In this document: one piece after another, positions 47,327-56,255 of the stretch | Position numbering within the stretch: the first letter of the stretch is position 1 | Layout: each line of letters begins with the position of its first letter | Source: Variovorax sp037204085 | Lineage (GTDB): Bacteria; Pseudomonadota; Gammaproteobacteria; Burkholderiales; Burkholderiaceae_C | NCBI RefSeq assembly: GCF_037204085.1 | Contig: NZ_JBBCBW010000002.1 | Span: 62,001-126,000, forward strand | Direction: 5' to 3' | Length of the DNA stretch: 64,000 nt | Made by a program: the position numbers and the translations under genes | Notes under the pieces: model-generated | Seen by the model: only the letters and a program-made list of their open reading frames with translations | Told to the model about the DNA's origin: nothing | The model's database searches: none

Positions 47327-48409
47327 TCAGAGCTTCTGCTTGGACATGAAGTTGTCGAAAGCCGATTCGGCGAAGCGGAACCACAGCACCTGGTCGCGCT
47401 GGAACGTGCGCAGGTCGGCGTAGATCTTCTTCCACTCGGGGCTCTTGGCATCGTTCTCTGCGAACACTTCCATCGAAGCCTTGAAGGACGCGTCGAGCAC
47501 GGCCTGCGAGAACGGCAGCACCTTGGTCTTGGACGCCACCAGTTGCTTCAGCGCCGTGGGGTTCAGCGCGTCGTACTTGGCGAGCATGTCGGACGAAGCG
47601 ACGGCCGCGGCGGCTTCCACGATGGCCTTGTTCTCTGCCGAGAGGCCGTCGAACGCCTTCTGGTTGATGAAGAAGTCCACTTCAGGACCGCCTTCCCACC
47701 AGCCGGGGTAGTAGTAGAACGGCGCAACCTTGTTGAAGCCGAGCTTCTGGTCGTCGTAAGGACCGACCCATTCGGCCGCATCCAGCGTGCCCTTTTCGAG
47801 CGACTGGTAGATCTCGCCGCCGGGAATACTTTGCGGCACCGCGCCGAGCTTGGTCATCACGTCGCCGATGAGGCCGCCGCCCAGGCGCATCTTCATGCCC
47901 TTGAAGTCGGCCGGCGACTTGATTTCCTTGCGATACCAGCCGCCCATCTGGCAGCCCGTGTTGCCGCCGGCAAGGCTCAGCATGTTGTATTTGGCGTAGA
48001 ACTCGTTCATGAGCTTGCGGCCGTTGCCGTGCATCATCCACGCGTTCATCTGGCGCGAGTTCAGGCCGAACGGAATGGCCGAGCCCAGCGCGAAGGCGGG
48101 GTTCTTGCCGTAGAAGTAGTAAGGCACGGTGTGGCACATCTCGACCGAACCGTTTTGCACGCCGTCCACCACGCCGAAGGGAGGCATCAGCTCGCCGCCG
48201 GCGTGAACCGAGATCTCGAACTTGCCGCCCGACATGGCCTTGACTGCCTTGGCAAACACTTCCGCGCCGCCGTAGATGGTGTCCAGCGACTTGGGGAAGC
48301 TGGAGGCGAGGCGCCAGCGGACGGCGGCTTGCGCATGAACTGCGGGCGCAATGCCGGCGGCCAGAACGCCGGCGATGCCGGCGTTTTTAATGAGGGAACG
48401 ACGATCCAT
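47327..48409 (-). CDS. TRAP transporter solute-binding protein (DctP/TakP type)
   Basis: A 360-residue periplasmic protein starting MDRRSLIKNAGIAGVLAAG, a twin-arginine-like signal (DRRSLIK). The mature part has VRWRLASSFPKSLDTIYGGAEVFAKAV, GGWYRKEIKSPADFKGMKMR with the ligand-contacting Arg, and DAAEWVGPYDDQKLGF. This pattern resembles the TakP subgroup, which binds 2-oxo acids. It is encoded convergently to its presumed membrane partners rather than in a P-Q-M operon, so it has its own promoter and can be expressed independently. Confidence 0.87.
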   Translation of the reverse strand: MDRRSLIKNAGIAGVLAAGIAPAVHAQAAVRWRLASSFPKSLDTIYGGAEVFAKAVKAMSGGKFEISVHAGGELMPPFGVVDGVQNGSVEMCHTVPYYFYGKNPAFALGSAIPFGLNSRQMNAWMMHGNGRKLMNEFYAKYNMLSLAGGNTGCQMGGWYRKEIKSPADFKGMKMRLGGGLIGDVMTKLGAVPQSIPGGEIYQSLEKGTLDAAEWVGPYDDQKLGFNKVAPFYYYPGWWEGGPEVDFFINQKAFDGLSAENKAIVEAAAAVASSDMLAKYDALNPTALKQLVASKTKVLPFSQAVLDASFKASMEVFAENDAKSPEWKKIYADLRTFQRDQVLWFRFAESAFDNFMSKQKL

Positions 48410-48433
48410 TGAAATTCACTCCGAGTGCATTGG

Positions 48434-48461
48434 AAAAAACGAAACGCGGCTTGTGGCCGCG
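48434..48461 (-). terminator. Hairpin terminator downstream of dxs
   Basis: On the minus strand, CGCGGC and GCCGCG (around CACAA) are followed by TTTCGTTTTTT. A second perfect hairpin, ACGACTT/AAGTCGT with a 4-base loop (48465-48482), lies just before it. Together they end the xseB-ispA-dxs transcript ahead of dctP. Confidence 0.7.
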
Positions 48462-48522
48462 TCGACGACTTTCGTAAGTCGTGGCGATTGTAAAAACCTG
48501 CTTACAGGCGGCCCGCCGGGGT

Positions 48523-50406
48523 TTACCCTGCGACGGAACCGAAGCGCCGAGCGATCGAGGCTTCGATGCCCGCTGCGTCGAGGCCGATGGACGCGAGCAG
48601 CTTGGCCGGATCGCCATGCTCGATGAAGCGGTCGGGCAAGCCCAGCTGCAACACCGGCTTCTGCACGTTGGCCGCCAGCAACGCCTCGAGCACCGCGCTG
48701 CCCGCGCCACCCATGACGGCGCCCTCCTCGAGCGTGACGATGGCGTCGTGCGTGCCAGCCACCTGCAGCAGCAGTTCGACGTCGAGCGGCTTGGCCCAGC
48801 GCATGTTGACCACCGTGGCGTCGAGCGATTCGGCTGCCGTGAGCGCCGGGTACAGCAAGGTGCCGAACGCGAGGATCGCAATGCGCTTGCCTTCGCGGCG
48901 CACTTCGCCCTTGCCGAACGGCAGCGCATCGAGTGCCAGGTGCGGCGTGACGCCGGCACCCGCCCCTCGCGGATAGCGCACCGCCACCGGATGGTTCTGT
49001 TCGTAGGCGCTCGACAGCAGCTGGCGGCATTCGCGCTCGTCGGCCGGGCACGCAATGCTCATGTTGGGAATGCAGCGCAGGAACGGGATGTCGTACGCGC
49101 CCGCATGCGTGGCGCCGTCGGCACCCACCAGGCCCGCGCGGTCGAGCGCAAACACCACGGGCAGGTTCTGGATTGCCACGTCGTGAATCAGCTGGTCGTA
49201 GGCGCGCTGCAGAAAGGTCGAATAGATGGCAACCACCGGCTTCAGGCCTTCGCATGCAAGGCCGGCCGCAAACGTCACGGCATGCTGCTCGGCAATGCCG
49301 ACGTCGTAGTAGCGGTCGGGAAAGCGCTGCTCGAACTCGACCAGCCCCGAGCCTTCGCGCATGGCCGGCGTGATGCCCACCAGGCGGCCGTCATGGGCCG
49401 CCATGTCGCACAGCCATTGGCCGAAGACCTGCGTGAAGGTCTGCTTGGCCACGGCGGCGGGCTTGACCAGCCCCACCTGAGGATCGAACTTGCCGGGGCC
49501 GTGATAGGCCACCGGGTCGGCCTCGGCCAGCTTGTAGCCCTGCCCCTTCTTGGTGACCACGTGCAGGAACTGCGGGCCGTCCAGGTGCTTGAGGTTCTCG
49601 AGCGTGGGCACCAGCGAATCGATGTCGTGCCCGTCGATAGGGCCCACGTAGTTGAAGCCGAACTGCTCGAACAGCGTGGCCGGAACCACCATGCCCTTGG
49701 CATGCTGCTCGAAGCGCTTGGCCAGCTCGAACAGCGGCGGCGCGGCGCGCAGCACGCTCTTGCCCACGTTCTTGGCGGCGGCGTAGAAGTTGCCGCTCAT
49801 CAGCTGCGCAAGGTAGCGGTTGAGCGCGCCGACCGGCGGGCTGATCGACATGTCGTTGTCGTTCAGGATCACCAGAAGCTTGCAGTCGCACACGCCGGCG
49901 TTGTTGAGCGCCTCGAAGGCCATGCCCGCGGTGAGCGCGCCGTCGCCGATGATGGCCACGGCATGACGGTCTTCGCCCTTTTGCTTGGCCGCCATGGCCA
50001 TGCCCAGCGCGGCCGAGATGCTGGTGGACGAATGCGCGGTGCCGAAGGTGTCGTATTCGCTTTCGCTGCGCTGCGGAAAGCCCGAGATGCCGCCGATCTG
50101 CCGCAGCGTGGGCATGCGCTCGCGCCGGCCCGTGAGTATCTTGTGCGGATAGGTCTGGTGGCCCACGTCCCACACCAGGCGGTCGTGCGGCGTGTTGAAC
50201 ACATGGTGCAGCGCGACCGTGAGCTCCACCGTTCCAAGGTTGGAGCTCAGGTGCCCGCCGGTGCGCGAAACGTTGTCGAGCACGCAGGCGCGCACTTCGT
50301 CGGACAGCTGCTTGAGCTGGGCCCGGTCGAACTGGCGGATGGGCGAGGGATCGTGGAGCGTGGGAAGCAGCGGGGCCATGGGAGCGTCGTGGTTCTTCTT
50401 GTCCAT
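48523..50406 (-). CDS. dxs: 1-deoxy-D-xylulose-5-phosphate synthase
   Basis: A 627-residue thiamine-diphosphate enzyme that condenses pyruvate and glyceraldehyde-3-phosphate, the first step of the MEP isoprenoid pathway. Motifs are GHQTYPHKILTGR, the TPP-binding GDGALTAGMAFEALNNAG...NDN, and the transketolase-like DRAGLVGADGATHAGAYD. Length is normal. It follows ispA by 12 bp in the widespread xseB-ispA-dxs arrangement. Confidence 0.97.
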   Translation of the reverse strand: MDKKNHDAPMAPLLPTLHDPSPIRQFDRAQLKQLSDEVRACVLDNVSRTGGHLSSNLGTVELTVALHHVFNTPHDRLVWDVGHQTYPHKILTGRRERMPTLRQIGGISGFPQRSESEYDTFGTAHSSTSISAALGMAMAAKQKGEDRHAVAIIGDGALTAGMAFEALNNAGVCDCKLLVILNDNDMSISPPVGALNRYLAQLMSGNFYAAAKNVGKSVLRAAPPLFELAKRFEQHAKGMVVPATLFEQFGFNYVGPIDGHDIDSLVPTLENLKHLDGPQFLHVVTKKGQGYKLAEADPVAYHGPGKFDPQVGLVKPAAVAKQTFTQVFGQWLCDMAAHDGRLVGITPAMREGSGLVEFEQRFPDRYYDVGIAEQHAVTFAAGLACEGLKPVVAIYSTFLQRAYDQLIHDVAIQNLPVVFALDRAGLVGADGATHAGAYDIPFLRCIPNMSIACPADERECRQLLSSAYEQNHPVAVRYPRGAGAGVTPHLALDALPFGKGEVRREGKRIAILAFGTLLYPALTAAESLDATVVNMRWAKPLDVELLLQVAGTHDAIVTLEEGAVMGGAGSAVLEALLAANVQKPVLQLGLPDRFIEHGDPAKLLASIGLDAAGIEASIARRFGSVAG

Positions 50407-50418
50407 CTGTTCAGCAGT

Positions 50419-51333
50419 TCATCGGTCGCGGTCGACGACCATGTGGGCCAGCGCGCGCAGTGCCGCGGTATCGGCCAGGCCGCTGCGCTCGAGCGCAGCG
50501 AGCGATTCGGCAAGCAGCTGTTTTGCCTGCGCACGTGCGCCGTCGAGGCCCCACAGCGAGACATAGGTGGGCTTGTCCGCGGCGGCATCCTTGCCGGCCG
50601 TCTTGCCAAGGGTTTGCGAATCGGCGGTCACGTCGAGAATGTCGTCCACCACCTGGAACGCCAGGCCGATGGCCGCGCCGTAGTCGCGCAGGGCGGCCAG
50701 TGCGGCGGGCGCCACGCTGGCGGCGCAGGCGGCACCCATCTCGACGCTGCCCTGCAGCAGCGCGCCGGTCTTCAGGCGGTGCATTTCACGCAGCTGCGCT
50801 TCGTTCAGGGCCAAGCCGACGCTGGCCAGGTCGATCGCCTGCCCGCCGGCCATGCCCTGGCTGCCCGCGGCACGCGCCAGCAGGCGGCACAGCGTGGCCT
50901 GTGTGGCTGCGGGAATCTCGTCGCCTTCGGGCGTGAGCAGTTCGAAGGCCAGCGCCTGCAGGGCGTCGCCGGCCAGGAGCGCATCGGCCTCGCCGAATTT
51001 CACATGCACGGTGGGCTTGCCCCGGCGCAGCACGTCGTTGTCCATGCTCGGCAGGTCGTCGTGCACCAGCGAATAGGCATGGATGAGTTCGGTTGCGCAG
51101 GCCGCGCGCAGCGCCGCGGCCGCGTTGCCGCCCACTGCTTCGCTCGCGGCCAGCACCAGCAAAGGCCGCAGCCGCTTGCCGCCGTCGAGCACGGCATAGC
51201 GCATCGCATCGCCGAGCAGCACCGGTGCATCGACGCCGACCCAGCGCGACAGCGCGGCTTCGACACGCGCCAGATGCGGTTCGCTCCAGTTGTTGAGCCG
51301 CGCGGCGTCCCAATCGGCCACAGCGGCGCTCAT
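50419..51333 (-). CDS. ispA: Farnesyl diphosphate synthase (polyprenyl synthetase)
   Basis: A 304-residue prenyltransferase making C15 (or C10) diphosphate from IPP and DMAPP. The first Asp-rich motif is HDDLPSMDND and the second is VVDDILD. GGKRLRPLLVLAA is also typical. The ATG at 51333 overlaps the end of xseB by 4 bp, so translation is coupled. Its position between xseB and dxs is conserved. Confidence 0.95.
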   Translation of the reverse strand: MSAAVADWDAARLNNWSEPHLARVEAALSRWVGVDAPVLLGDAMRYAVLDGGKRLRPLLVLAASEAVGGNAAAALRAACATELIHAYSLVHDDLPSMDNDVLRRGKPTVHVKFGEADALLAGDALQALAFELLTPEGDEIPAATQATLCRLLARAAGSQGMAGGQAIDLASVGLALNEAQLREMHRLKTGALLQGSVEMGAACAASVAPAALAALRDYGAAIGLAFQVVDDILDVTADSQTLGKTAGKDAAADKPTYVSLWGLDGARAQAKQLLAESLAALERSGLADTAALRALAHMVVDRDR

Positions 51334-51596
51334 TCGGCCGTCCAGGGCTTGAGGCTGCCCGCGTCCAGCACCTTGATCTGGTCTTCGACCGCCTGGAGCT
51401 TCTCGCGGCAGAAGGCGAGCAGCGCGGCGCCGCGCTGGTAGCTGCCAAGCAACTGGTCGAGCGGCAGTTGGCCCGACTCGAGCTCTGCAACCAATTGTTC
51501 CAACTCCTGGAGCCCGGCTTCGTAGCTGGCCGGCAGCGGCCCGGTGTCGGGCGTGGGCGCCGGGCTGGAGGCGGCGGAAGAAGGGACCTTGGGCAT
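51330..51596 (-). CDS. xseB: Exodeoxyribonuclease VII small subunit
   Basis: An 88-residue protein with the XseB signature SYEAGLQELEQLVAELESGQLPLDQLLGSYQRG (recognised in segments) and a coiled-coil character. It binds XseA to form exonuclease VII, which trims single-stranded DNA ends. A Pro/Ala/Ser-rich stretch of about 22 residues precedes the conserved domain. It is the first gene of the ispA-dxs operon. Confidence 0.93.
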   Translation of the reverse strand: MPKVPSSAASSPAPTPDTGPLPASYEAGLQELEQLVAELESGQLPLDQLLGSYQRGAALLAFCREKLQAVEDQIKVLDAGSLKPWTAE

Positions 51597-51760
51597 GCGA
51601 GAGAACAAGTATGAAATCGGGCATTTTAGGGCGGGGAACCGAATGGCCGCCGCTGTCCGCGGTGCGCCCGGCAAAGGGCGCACCGATGAGCGGACGGCGC
51701 GGTTCCGGATCTGCCGCAATGGCATACGAAAGGCTGCGGGCACCGCGGTGCCCCCTTGGG

Positions 51761-51766
51761 TACAAT
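51761..51766 (+). promoter_or_regulatory. Probable -10 box (TACAAT) of the Rieske oxygenase gene
   Basis: TACAAT in a GC-rich context lies 112 bp before the ATG in the 282-bp gap divergent from xseB. I cannot assign a clear -35. The leader that follows contains a short CCGG...CCGG dyad and a pyrimidine-rich run. Confidence 0.45.
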
Positions 51767-51878
51767 CGCGTGTTCCCCTGCCGGTCGCGCCGGCACAACT
51801 CTCGGGCCGTTGCCTTCACAGACGGCGCCTTCCGTTTTCCTCTTTTTTCTCCCTGTGGGGAGCTTGGTCAGGTCCTCC

Positions 51879-53021
51879 ATGTCTGATTTAAGTCTTCAAC
51901 TGCAGCAGGCCACGAGCCAACTTCCAGTTTCCGCGTACTTCGACGAGTCGCTTTACGCGCGCGAAATGCAAACGCTGTTCGCGCAAGGTCCGCGCTACGT
52001 GGGCCATCGCCTGGCGGTGCCCGAACTGGGCGACTTCCACACGCTGCCGCAAGAGCACCAGGGCCGCGCGCTGGTGCACACGCCCAAGGGGGTGGAGCTC
52101 ATTTCCAACGTGTGCCGCCACCGGCAGGCGCTCATCCTGCAAGGGCGCGGCCAGCTCGACAACCAGACCGGCGGCAACATCGTCTGCCCGCTGCACCGCT
52201 GGACCTACGCCGCAAGCGACCCGCGCACCACGGGCACGCTGATCGGCGCGCCGCATTTCGACCAGGACCCCTGCCTCAACCTGCACAACTATCCGCTCAC
52301 GGAGTGGAACGGCCTCCTGTTCGAGCGCGGCGCAAACGGCGTGGGGCGCGACGTGGCGGCCGACATGGCCGAACTCGGCCCGCGCGCCGACCTTGACTTC
52401 ACGGGCTACGCGCTCGACCGCGTCGAGCTGCACGAGTGCAACTACAACTGGAAGACCTTCATCGAGGTCTACCTCGAGGACTACCACGTCGGCCCGTTCC
52501 ACCCCGGCCTCGGCAGCTTCGTAACCTGCGACGACCTGCGCTGGGAGTTCAACCGCAACTTCTCGGTGCAAACGGTGGGCGTGGCCAACCGGCTCGGCCG
52601 CGCGGGCAGCCCCATCTATCAAAAGTGGCAAGAGCAGCTGCTCAAGTACCGCGAGGGCAAGCCCCCGAAGTACGGCGCCATCTGGCTCACCTACTACCCG
52701 CACGTCATGATCGAGTGGTATCCGCACGTGCTCACGGTGTCGACACTGCACCCGGTGAGCCCTACCAAGACGCTCAACATGGTGGAGTTCTTCTACCCCG
52801 AGGAAATCGTCGCCTTCGAGCGCGAATTCGTCGAAGCGCAGCAGGCCGCCTACATGGAAACCTGCGTGGAAGACGATGAGATTGCCGAGCGCATGGACGC
52901 CGGCCGCCGCGCGCTGATGCTGCGCGGCGACGACGAGAGCGGTCCCTACCAGAGCCCGATGGAAGACGGCATGCAGCAGTTCCACGAGTGGTACCGCAGC
53001 GCGATGCAGCAGAACGCCTGA
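51879..53021 (+). CDS. Rieske non-heme iron ring-hydroxylating-type oxygenase
   Basis: A 380-residue oxygenase alpha-type subunit. The Rieske cluster ligands are Cys-x-His (NVCRHRQAL) and Cys-x2-His (VCPLHRW). The mononuclear iron site is in the segment after NYNWKTFIEVYLEDYH, with the DYHxxxxH pattern. Architecture and length resemble choline monooxygenase / betaine-demethylase-like oxygenases as well as aromatic dioxygenases. No reductase or ferredoxin gene is adjacent, so electrons must come from elsewhere. The ATG at 51879 follows a weak ribosome site; the frame extends upstream but the extension does not look like protein. Confidence 0.88.
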   Translation: MSDLSLQLQQATSQLPVSAYFDESLYAREMQTLFAQGPRYVGHRLAVPELGDFHTLPQEHQGRALVHTPKGVELISNVCRHRQALILQGRGQLDNQTGGNIVCPLHRWTYAASDPRTTGTLIGAPHFDQDPCLNLHNYPLTEWNGLLFERGANGVGRDVAADMAELGPRADLDFTGYALDRVELHECNYNWKTFIEVYLEDYHVGPFHPGLGSFVTCDDLRWEFNRNFSVQTVGVANRLGRAGSPIYQKWQEQLLKYREGKPPKYGAIWLTYYPHVMIEWYPHVLTVSTLHPVSPTKTLNMVEFFYPEEIVAFEREFVEAQQAAYMETCVEDDEIAERMDAGRRALMLRGDDESGPYQSPMEDGMQQFHEWYRSAMQQNA

Positions 53022-53028
53022 GCGAACA

Positions 53029-53961
53029 GTGCAAGCACTCTGGATGGTGCTTGGCGCCTTCTTGTTCGCCACCATGAGCGTGGTGGTCAAGGTGGCGTCG
53101 GCCTGGTTCAACAGCGGAGAGATGGTGCTCGGCCGCGGCCTGATCGGCATCGTCTTCTTGTGGTTGCTGGCGCGCAACCGCGGCGTTTCCCTCGGCACCC
53201 GCTATCCCGGCATGCATGCCTGGCGCAGCATCATCGGCGTGGTATCGCTCGGCGCCTGGTTCTATGCCATTGCCCACATGCCGCTGGCCACGGCCGTCAC
53301 GCTCAACTACATGAGCAGCGTGTGGATCGCGGCCTTCCTGGTCGGCGGCACGCTGCTGGCCTGGGTGCCGGTGCCCGGGCGCGATGGCCGCGTCGAGCGG
53401 CCGCCGCTGCAGGGCACGCTCGCGCTGACCGTGCTCGCCGGCTTCGTGGGCGTGGTGCTCATGCTCAAGCCCAGCGTGGATGCGAGCCAGGGCTTTGCGG
53501 GACTGCTCGGCCTGCTGTCCGGCCTCACGGCCGCATTCGCGTACATGCAGGTGGTGGCGCTGTCGCGCATCGGCGAACCCGAACTGCGCACGGTGTTCTA
53601 TTTCGCGGTCGGCTCGGCCGTGGCCGGCGCCTTTGCCACGGCCGCGACTGGGTTTTCGGGTGGCAATTCTTGGACGTGGCAGCATGCACTGTGGCTGCTG
53701 CCGATCGGCCTCCTGGCCGCCCTTGGGCAGCTTTGCATGACGCGCGCCTATGCCACTGCCAAGACGCAGGCCGGCACGCTGGTGGTGGCCAACCTGCAGT
53801 ACTCCGGCATCGTCTTCGCGGCGTTCTACAGCGTGGTGCTGTTCGACGACCGCATCGACGCCGCCGGCTGGGCCGGCATGGCGCTCATCATCGTGAGCGG
53901 CATCGCAGCCACCGTGCTGCGCCAGCGGGCAGTGCCCAAGGCGCCGGCCGAAGAACACTGA
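53029..53961 (+). CDS. EamA/DMT-family permease
   Basis: A 310-residue, ten-helix protein with two EamA repeats: the first from LGAFLFATMSVVVKVAS (with GRGLIGIVFLWLL), the second from LLGLLSGLTAAFAYMQVVALSRIGEPE. Family members export amino acids, nucleosides or other metabolites; the ligand here is unknown. The start is GTG at 53029, 7 bp after the Rieske oxygenase stop, so they are probably co-transcribed. Confidence 0.85.
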   Translation: MQALWMVLGAFLFATMSVVVKVASAWFNSGEMVLGRGLIGIVFLWLLARNRGVSLGTRYPGMHAWRSIIGVVSLGAWFYAIAHMPLATAVTLNYMSSVWIAAFLVGGTLLAWVPVPGRDGRVERPPLQGTLALTVLAGFVGVVLMLKPSVDASQGFAGLLGLLSGLTAAFAYMQVVALSRIGEPELRTVFYFAVGSAVAGAFATAATGFSGGNSWTWQHALWLLPIGLLAALGQLCMTRAYATAKTQAGTLVVANLQYSGIVFAAFYSVVLFDDRIDAAGWAGMALIIVSGIAATVLRQRAVPKAPAEEH

Positions 53962-53998
53962 ACCGCACCGAATCCCATCGACAACGAAGGAGCCCGCC

Positions 53999-54907
53999 AT
54001 GTACACCACCCTCATCAGCGTCGAACAACTCCAGCAACTGCAAGCCGGCGGTACGCCGCTCATGGTTTTCGACTGCAGCTTCGACCTCATGAAGCCCGAG
54101 GCCGGCGCGCAGCAATATGCCGCCGCCCACATTCCTGGCGCCGTGTTTGCGAACCTCGACACCGACCTCAGCGCGAAGCACGGCATGCCCGGCGCGCACG
54201 GCGACGTGGTGGTGGCCCAGGAAGACGGCGTGCCGGCCTCGGGCGGACGCCACCCGCTGCCGAGCCGCGAGAAGTTTGCGGCCTGGTTGTCGAGCATCGG
54301 TTTTTCGAACGAGATGCAGGCCGTGGTGTACGACCGCAACGGTGCCAACTACTGCGGCCGCCTCTGGTGGATGCTCAAGTGGATGGGCCACGACGCAGTG
54401 GCCGTGCTCGACGGCGGCCTGCAGGCATGGCAAGCCGCGGGCGGCGAAGTCACAAGCCGCGAGGAACCTGCGCGCTTCCAGTCGAACTTTGTGCCGGGCG
54501 AGCCGCTCGCACAGCTCGTGACGACCGAAACGGTAGCGCGCCGGCTCGGGCAGCCTGACCAGCAGCTGATCGACGCGCGTGCCGCCGCGCGTTATCGCGG
54601 AGAGGTGGAACCTCTGGACCCGATTGCGGGTCACATCCCCGGGGCTCTGAACCGGCCCTTCGCCGAAAACCTCGGCCCCGACGGCAAGTTCAAGCCGGCA
54701 TCGCAATTGCGTGCCGAGTTCGAAGCGCTGCTCGCGGGACGCGATCCGGCGACGGTTGTCCACCAATGCGGCAGCGGCGTGAGCGCTGTGCCCAACCTGC
54801 TTGCGATGCAGATCGCGGGGCTTGGGACGACCGCGCTCTATGCCGGCAGCTGGAGCGAATGGAGCAACACGCCGGGGCTGCCGACCCGGCAAGGCGCAGA
54901 ACCATGA
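53999..54907 (+). CDS. sseA: 3-mercaptopyruvate-type sulfurtransferase (two rhodanese domains)
   Basis: A 302-residue protein with tandem rhodanese domains. The N-terminal inactive domain has MVFDCSFDLMKPEAGAQQY and AHIPGAVFANLDTDLS. The C-terminal domain has the active loop CGSGVSA with Cys257 and QLIDARAAARYRGEVEP. The CG[S]GV loop fits mercaptopyruvate rather than thiosulfate sulfurtransferase (CRKGVT). It starts 37 bp after the EamA gene behind an AAGGAG ribosome site, and its stop overlaps the next start (ATGA). Confidence 0.9.
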   Translation: MYTTLISVEQLQQLQAGGTPLMVFDCSFDLMKPEAGAQQYAAAHIPGAVFANLDTDLSAKHGMPGAHGDVVVAQEDGVPASGGRHPLPSREKFAAWLSSIGFSNEMQAVVYDRNGANYCGRLWWMLKWMGHDAVAVLDGGLQAWQAAGGEVTSREEPARFQSNFVPGEPLAQLVTTETVARRLGQPDQQLIDARAAARYRGEVEPLDPIAGHIPGALNRPFAENLGPDGKFKPASQLRAEFEALLAGRDPATVVHQCGSGVSAVPNLLAMQIAGLGTTALYAGSWSEWSNTPGLPTRQGAEP

Positions 54908-55494
54908 AACACATCCGACTTCGACGACGCATTTCATCCGGACTCGCATTCGCAGCAACTGCACTGTTTGCAGCGCCCTTTCTTTCGATTTCCGCGCAGG
55001 CTCAGCAACAGCACGCGCATGTGCACGGCCAGATCAAGCTCGATGTGGCCATCGACGGCCCCACGGTGGTGATCGACATGGAGTCGCCGCTCGACAACAT
55101 CGTCGGCTTCGAGCGCGCGCCCAAGACCGCTGCCGAGAAGAAAACCGCCGAAGACGCCATTGCCCAGTTGCGCGCGGCGGACAAGCTCTTTGCCATCGAC
55201 CCGGCGGCCAACTGCAAGCTGGGCCCGGTCGACCTGCGCTCCAGCGCGCTGGGCCTCGGCAACCCCGACCCGAACGAGCCGCCCGGCCATGCGGACCTGG
55301 ACGCCACCTTTTCCTTCAACTGCACCAATGCGGCCGCGGCAAAGTTCATCGACGTGAATCTGTTCACCGCGTTCAAGGGCACGCGCCAGATCGATTCGCA
55401 GATCGCTTCGGCGCAAGGGCAGTTCAAGCGCCAGCTCAAGCGCCCGGCCGGTGCGCAGGCAAGCCAGCCCGTGCGCCTTGGCTGGGGCAAGTGA
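54904..55494 (+). CDS. ZrgA-like (DUF2796) periplasmic metal-binding protein
   Basis: A 196-residue secreted protein with a signal peptide (about residues 1-34, ending ISAQAQ). The mature N-terminus carries the DUF2796 signature QHAHVHGQIKLDVAIDG, a His-x-His-x-His cluster suited to binding zinc. In Vibrio, ZrgA is the zinc-repressed binding component of an import system. It overlaps sseA by 4 bp, and ABC ATPase, FtsX-like permease and DUF3299 genes follow directly, matching the Zrg gene set. I see no Zur box in front of sseA. Confidence 0.82.
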   Translation: MKHIRLRRRISSGLAFAATALFAAPFLSISAQAQQQHAHVHGQIKLDVAIDGPTVVIDMESPLDNIVGFERAPKTAAEKKTAEDAIAQLRAADKLFAIDPAANCKLGPVDLRSSALGLGNPDPNEPPGHADLDATFSFNCTNAAAAKFIDVNLFTAFKGTRQIDSQIASAQGQFKRQLKRPAGAQASQPVRLGWGK

Positions 55495-55498
55495 CACC

Positions 55499-56245
55499 GT
55501 GAGCATCGCCCCCGAGGCCGAGTCGGCGCCGCTGCGCGTTGTGCTCGCCGCCGAAGCGCTGCGCTTTGCGTGGCCCGGCATGAAAACGCCCTGCATCGAC
55601 ATCGAGGCCTTGCGCATCACGGCCGGCGAGCTGGTGTTTTTGCACGGCCCGAGCGGCTGCGGCAAGAGCACGCTGCTGTCGCTCCTGGCCGGCGTGCTGG
55701 TGGCGGACGAAGGCCGTGTCACGCTGCTGGGGCACGACTGGTCGCAGCTCTCCGGCGCCGCGCGCGACCGCTGCCGTGTTGCGCACGTGGGCTATATCTT
55801 TCAGCAGTTCAACCTGCTGCCGTACCTGAGCGTGCTCGACAACGTGCTGCTGCCCTGCCGCTTCTCGCAGCGGCGCGAAGCGCAAGCGGCTCGTAGCGGC
55901 AGTTCGCGTGAACAAGCCGAGCACCTGCTCGACCAGATGGGCCTCGACCACAACCTGTGGAAGCGCCAGGCCATGCAGTTGTCGGTCGGCCAGCAGCAGC
56001 GCGTGGCGGCGGCGCGCGCGCTCATCGGCCAGCCCGAGGTGGTGATTGCCGACGAGCCCACCTCCGCGCTCGACGAAGACCGGCGCGAGGCCTTTCTCGA
56101 CGTGCTGCTGACAGCCTGCGCAACCAACCAGAGCGCGCTGGTGTTCGTGAGCCACGACCAGCGCATTGCACAGCGCTTTGCACGCCATGTGCTGCTGCCC
56201 GACATCAATCGCGCAGCAACCGCAGCAATGGCGGCGGACGCATGA
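55499..56245 (+). CDS. ABC transporter ATP-binding protein of the Zrg-like cluster
   Basis: A 248-residue LolD/MacB-type ATPase with Walker A GPSGCGKSTLLSLL, signature LSVGQQQRVAAARAL and Walker B VVIADEPTSALD. GTG 55499 is preferred: it starts 4 bp after the ZrgA-like stop, while the alternative upstream ATG lies inside that gene. It pairs with the FtsX-like permease that follows 10 bp later. Confidence 0.87.
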   Translation: MSIAPEAESAPLRVVLAAEALRFAWPGMKTPCIDIEALRITAGELVFLHGPSGCGKSTLLSLLAGVLVADEGRVTLLGHDWSQLSGAARDRCRVAHVGYIFQQFNLLPYLSVLDNVLLPCRFSQRREAQAARSGSSREQAEHLLDQMGLDHNLWKRQAMQLSVGQQQRVAAARALIGQPEVVIADEPTSALDEDRREAFLDVLLTACATNQSALVFVSHDQRIAQRFARHVLLPDINRAATAAMAADA

Positions 56246-56255
56246 AGGCACGCCG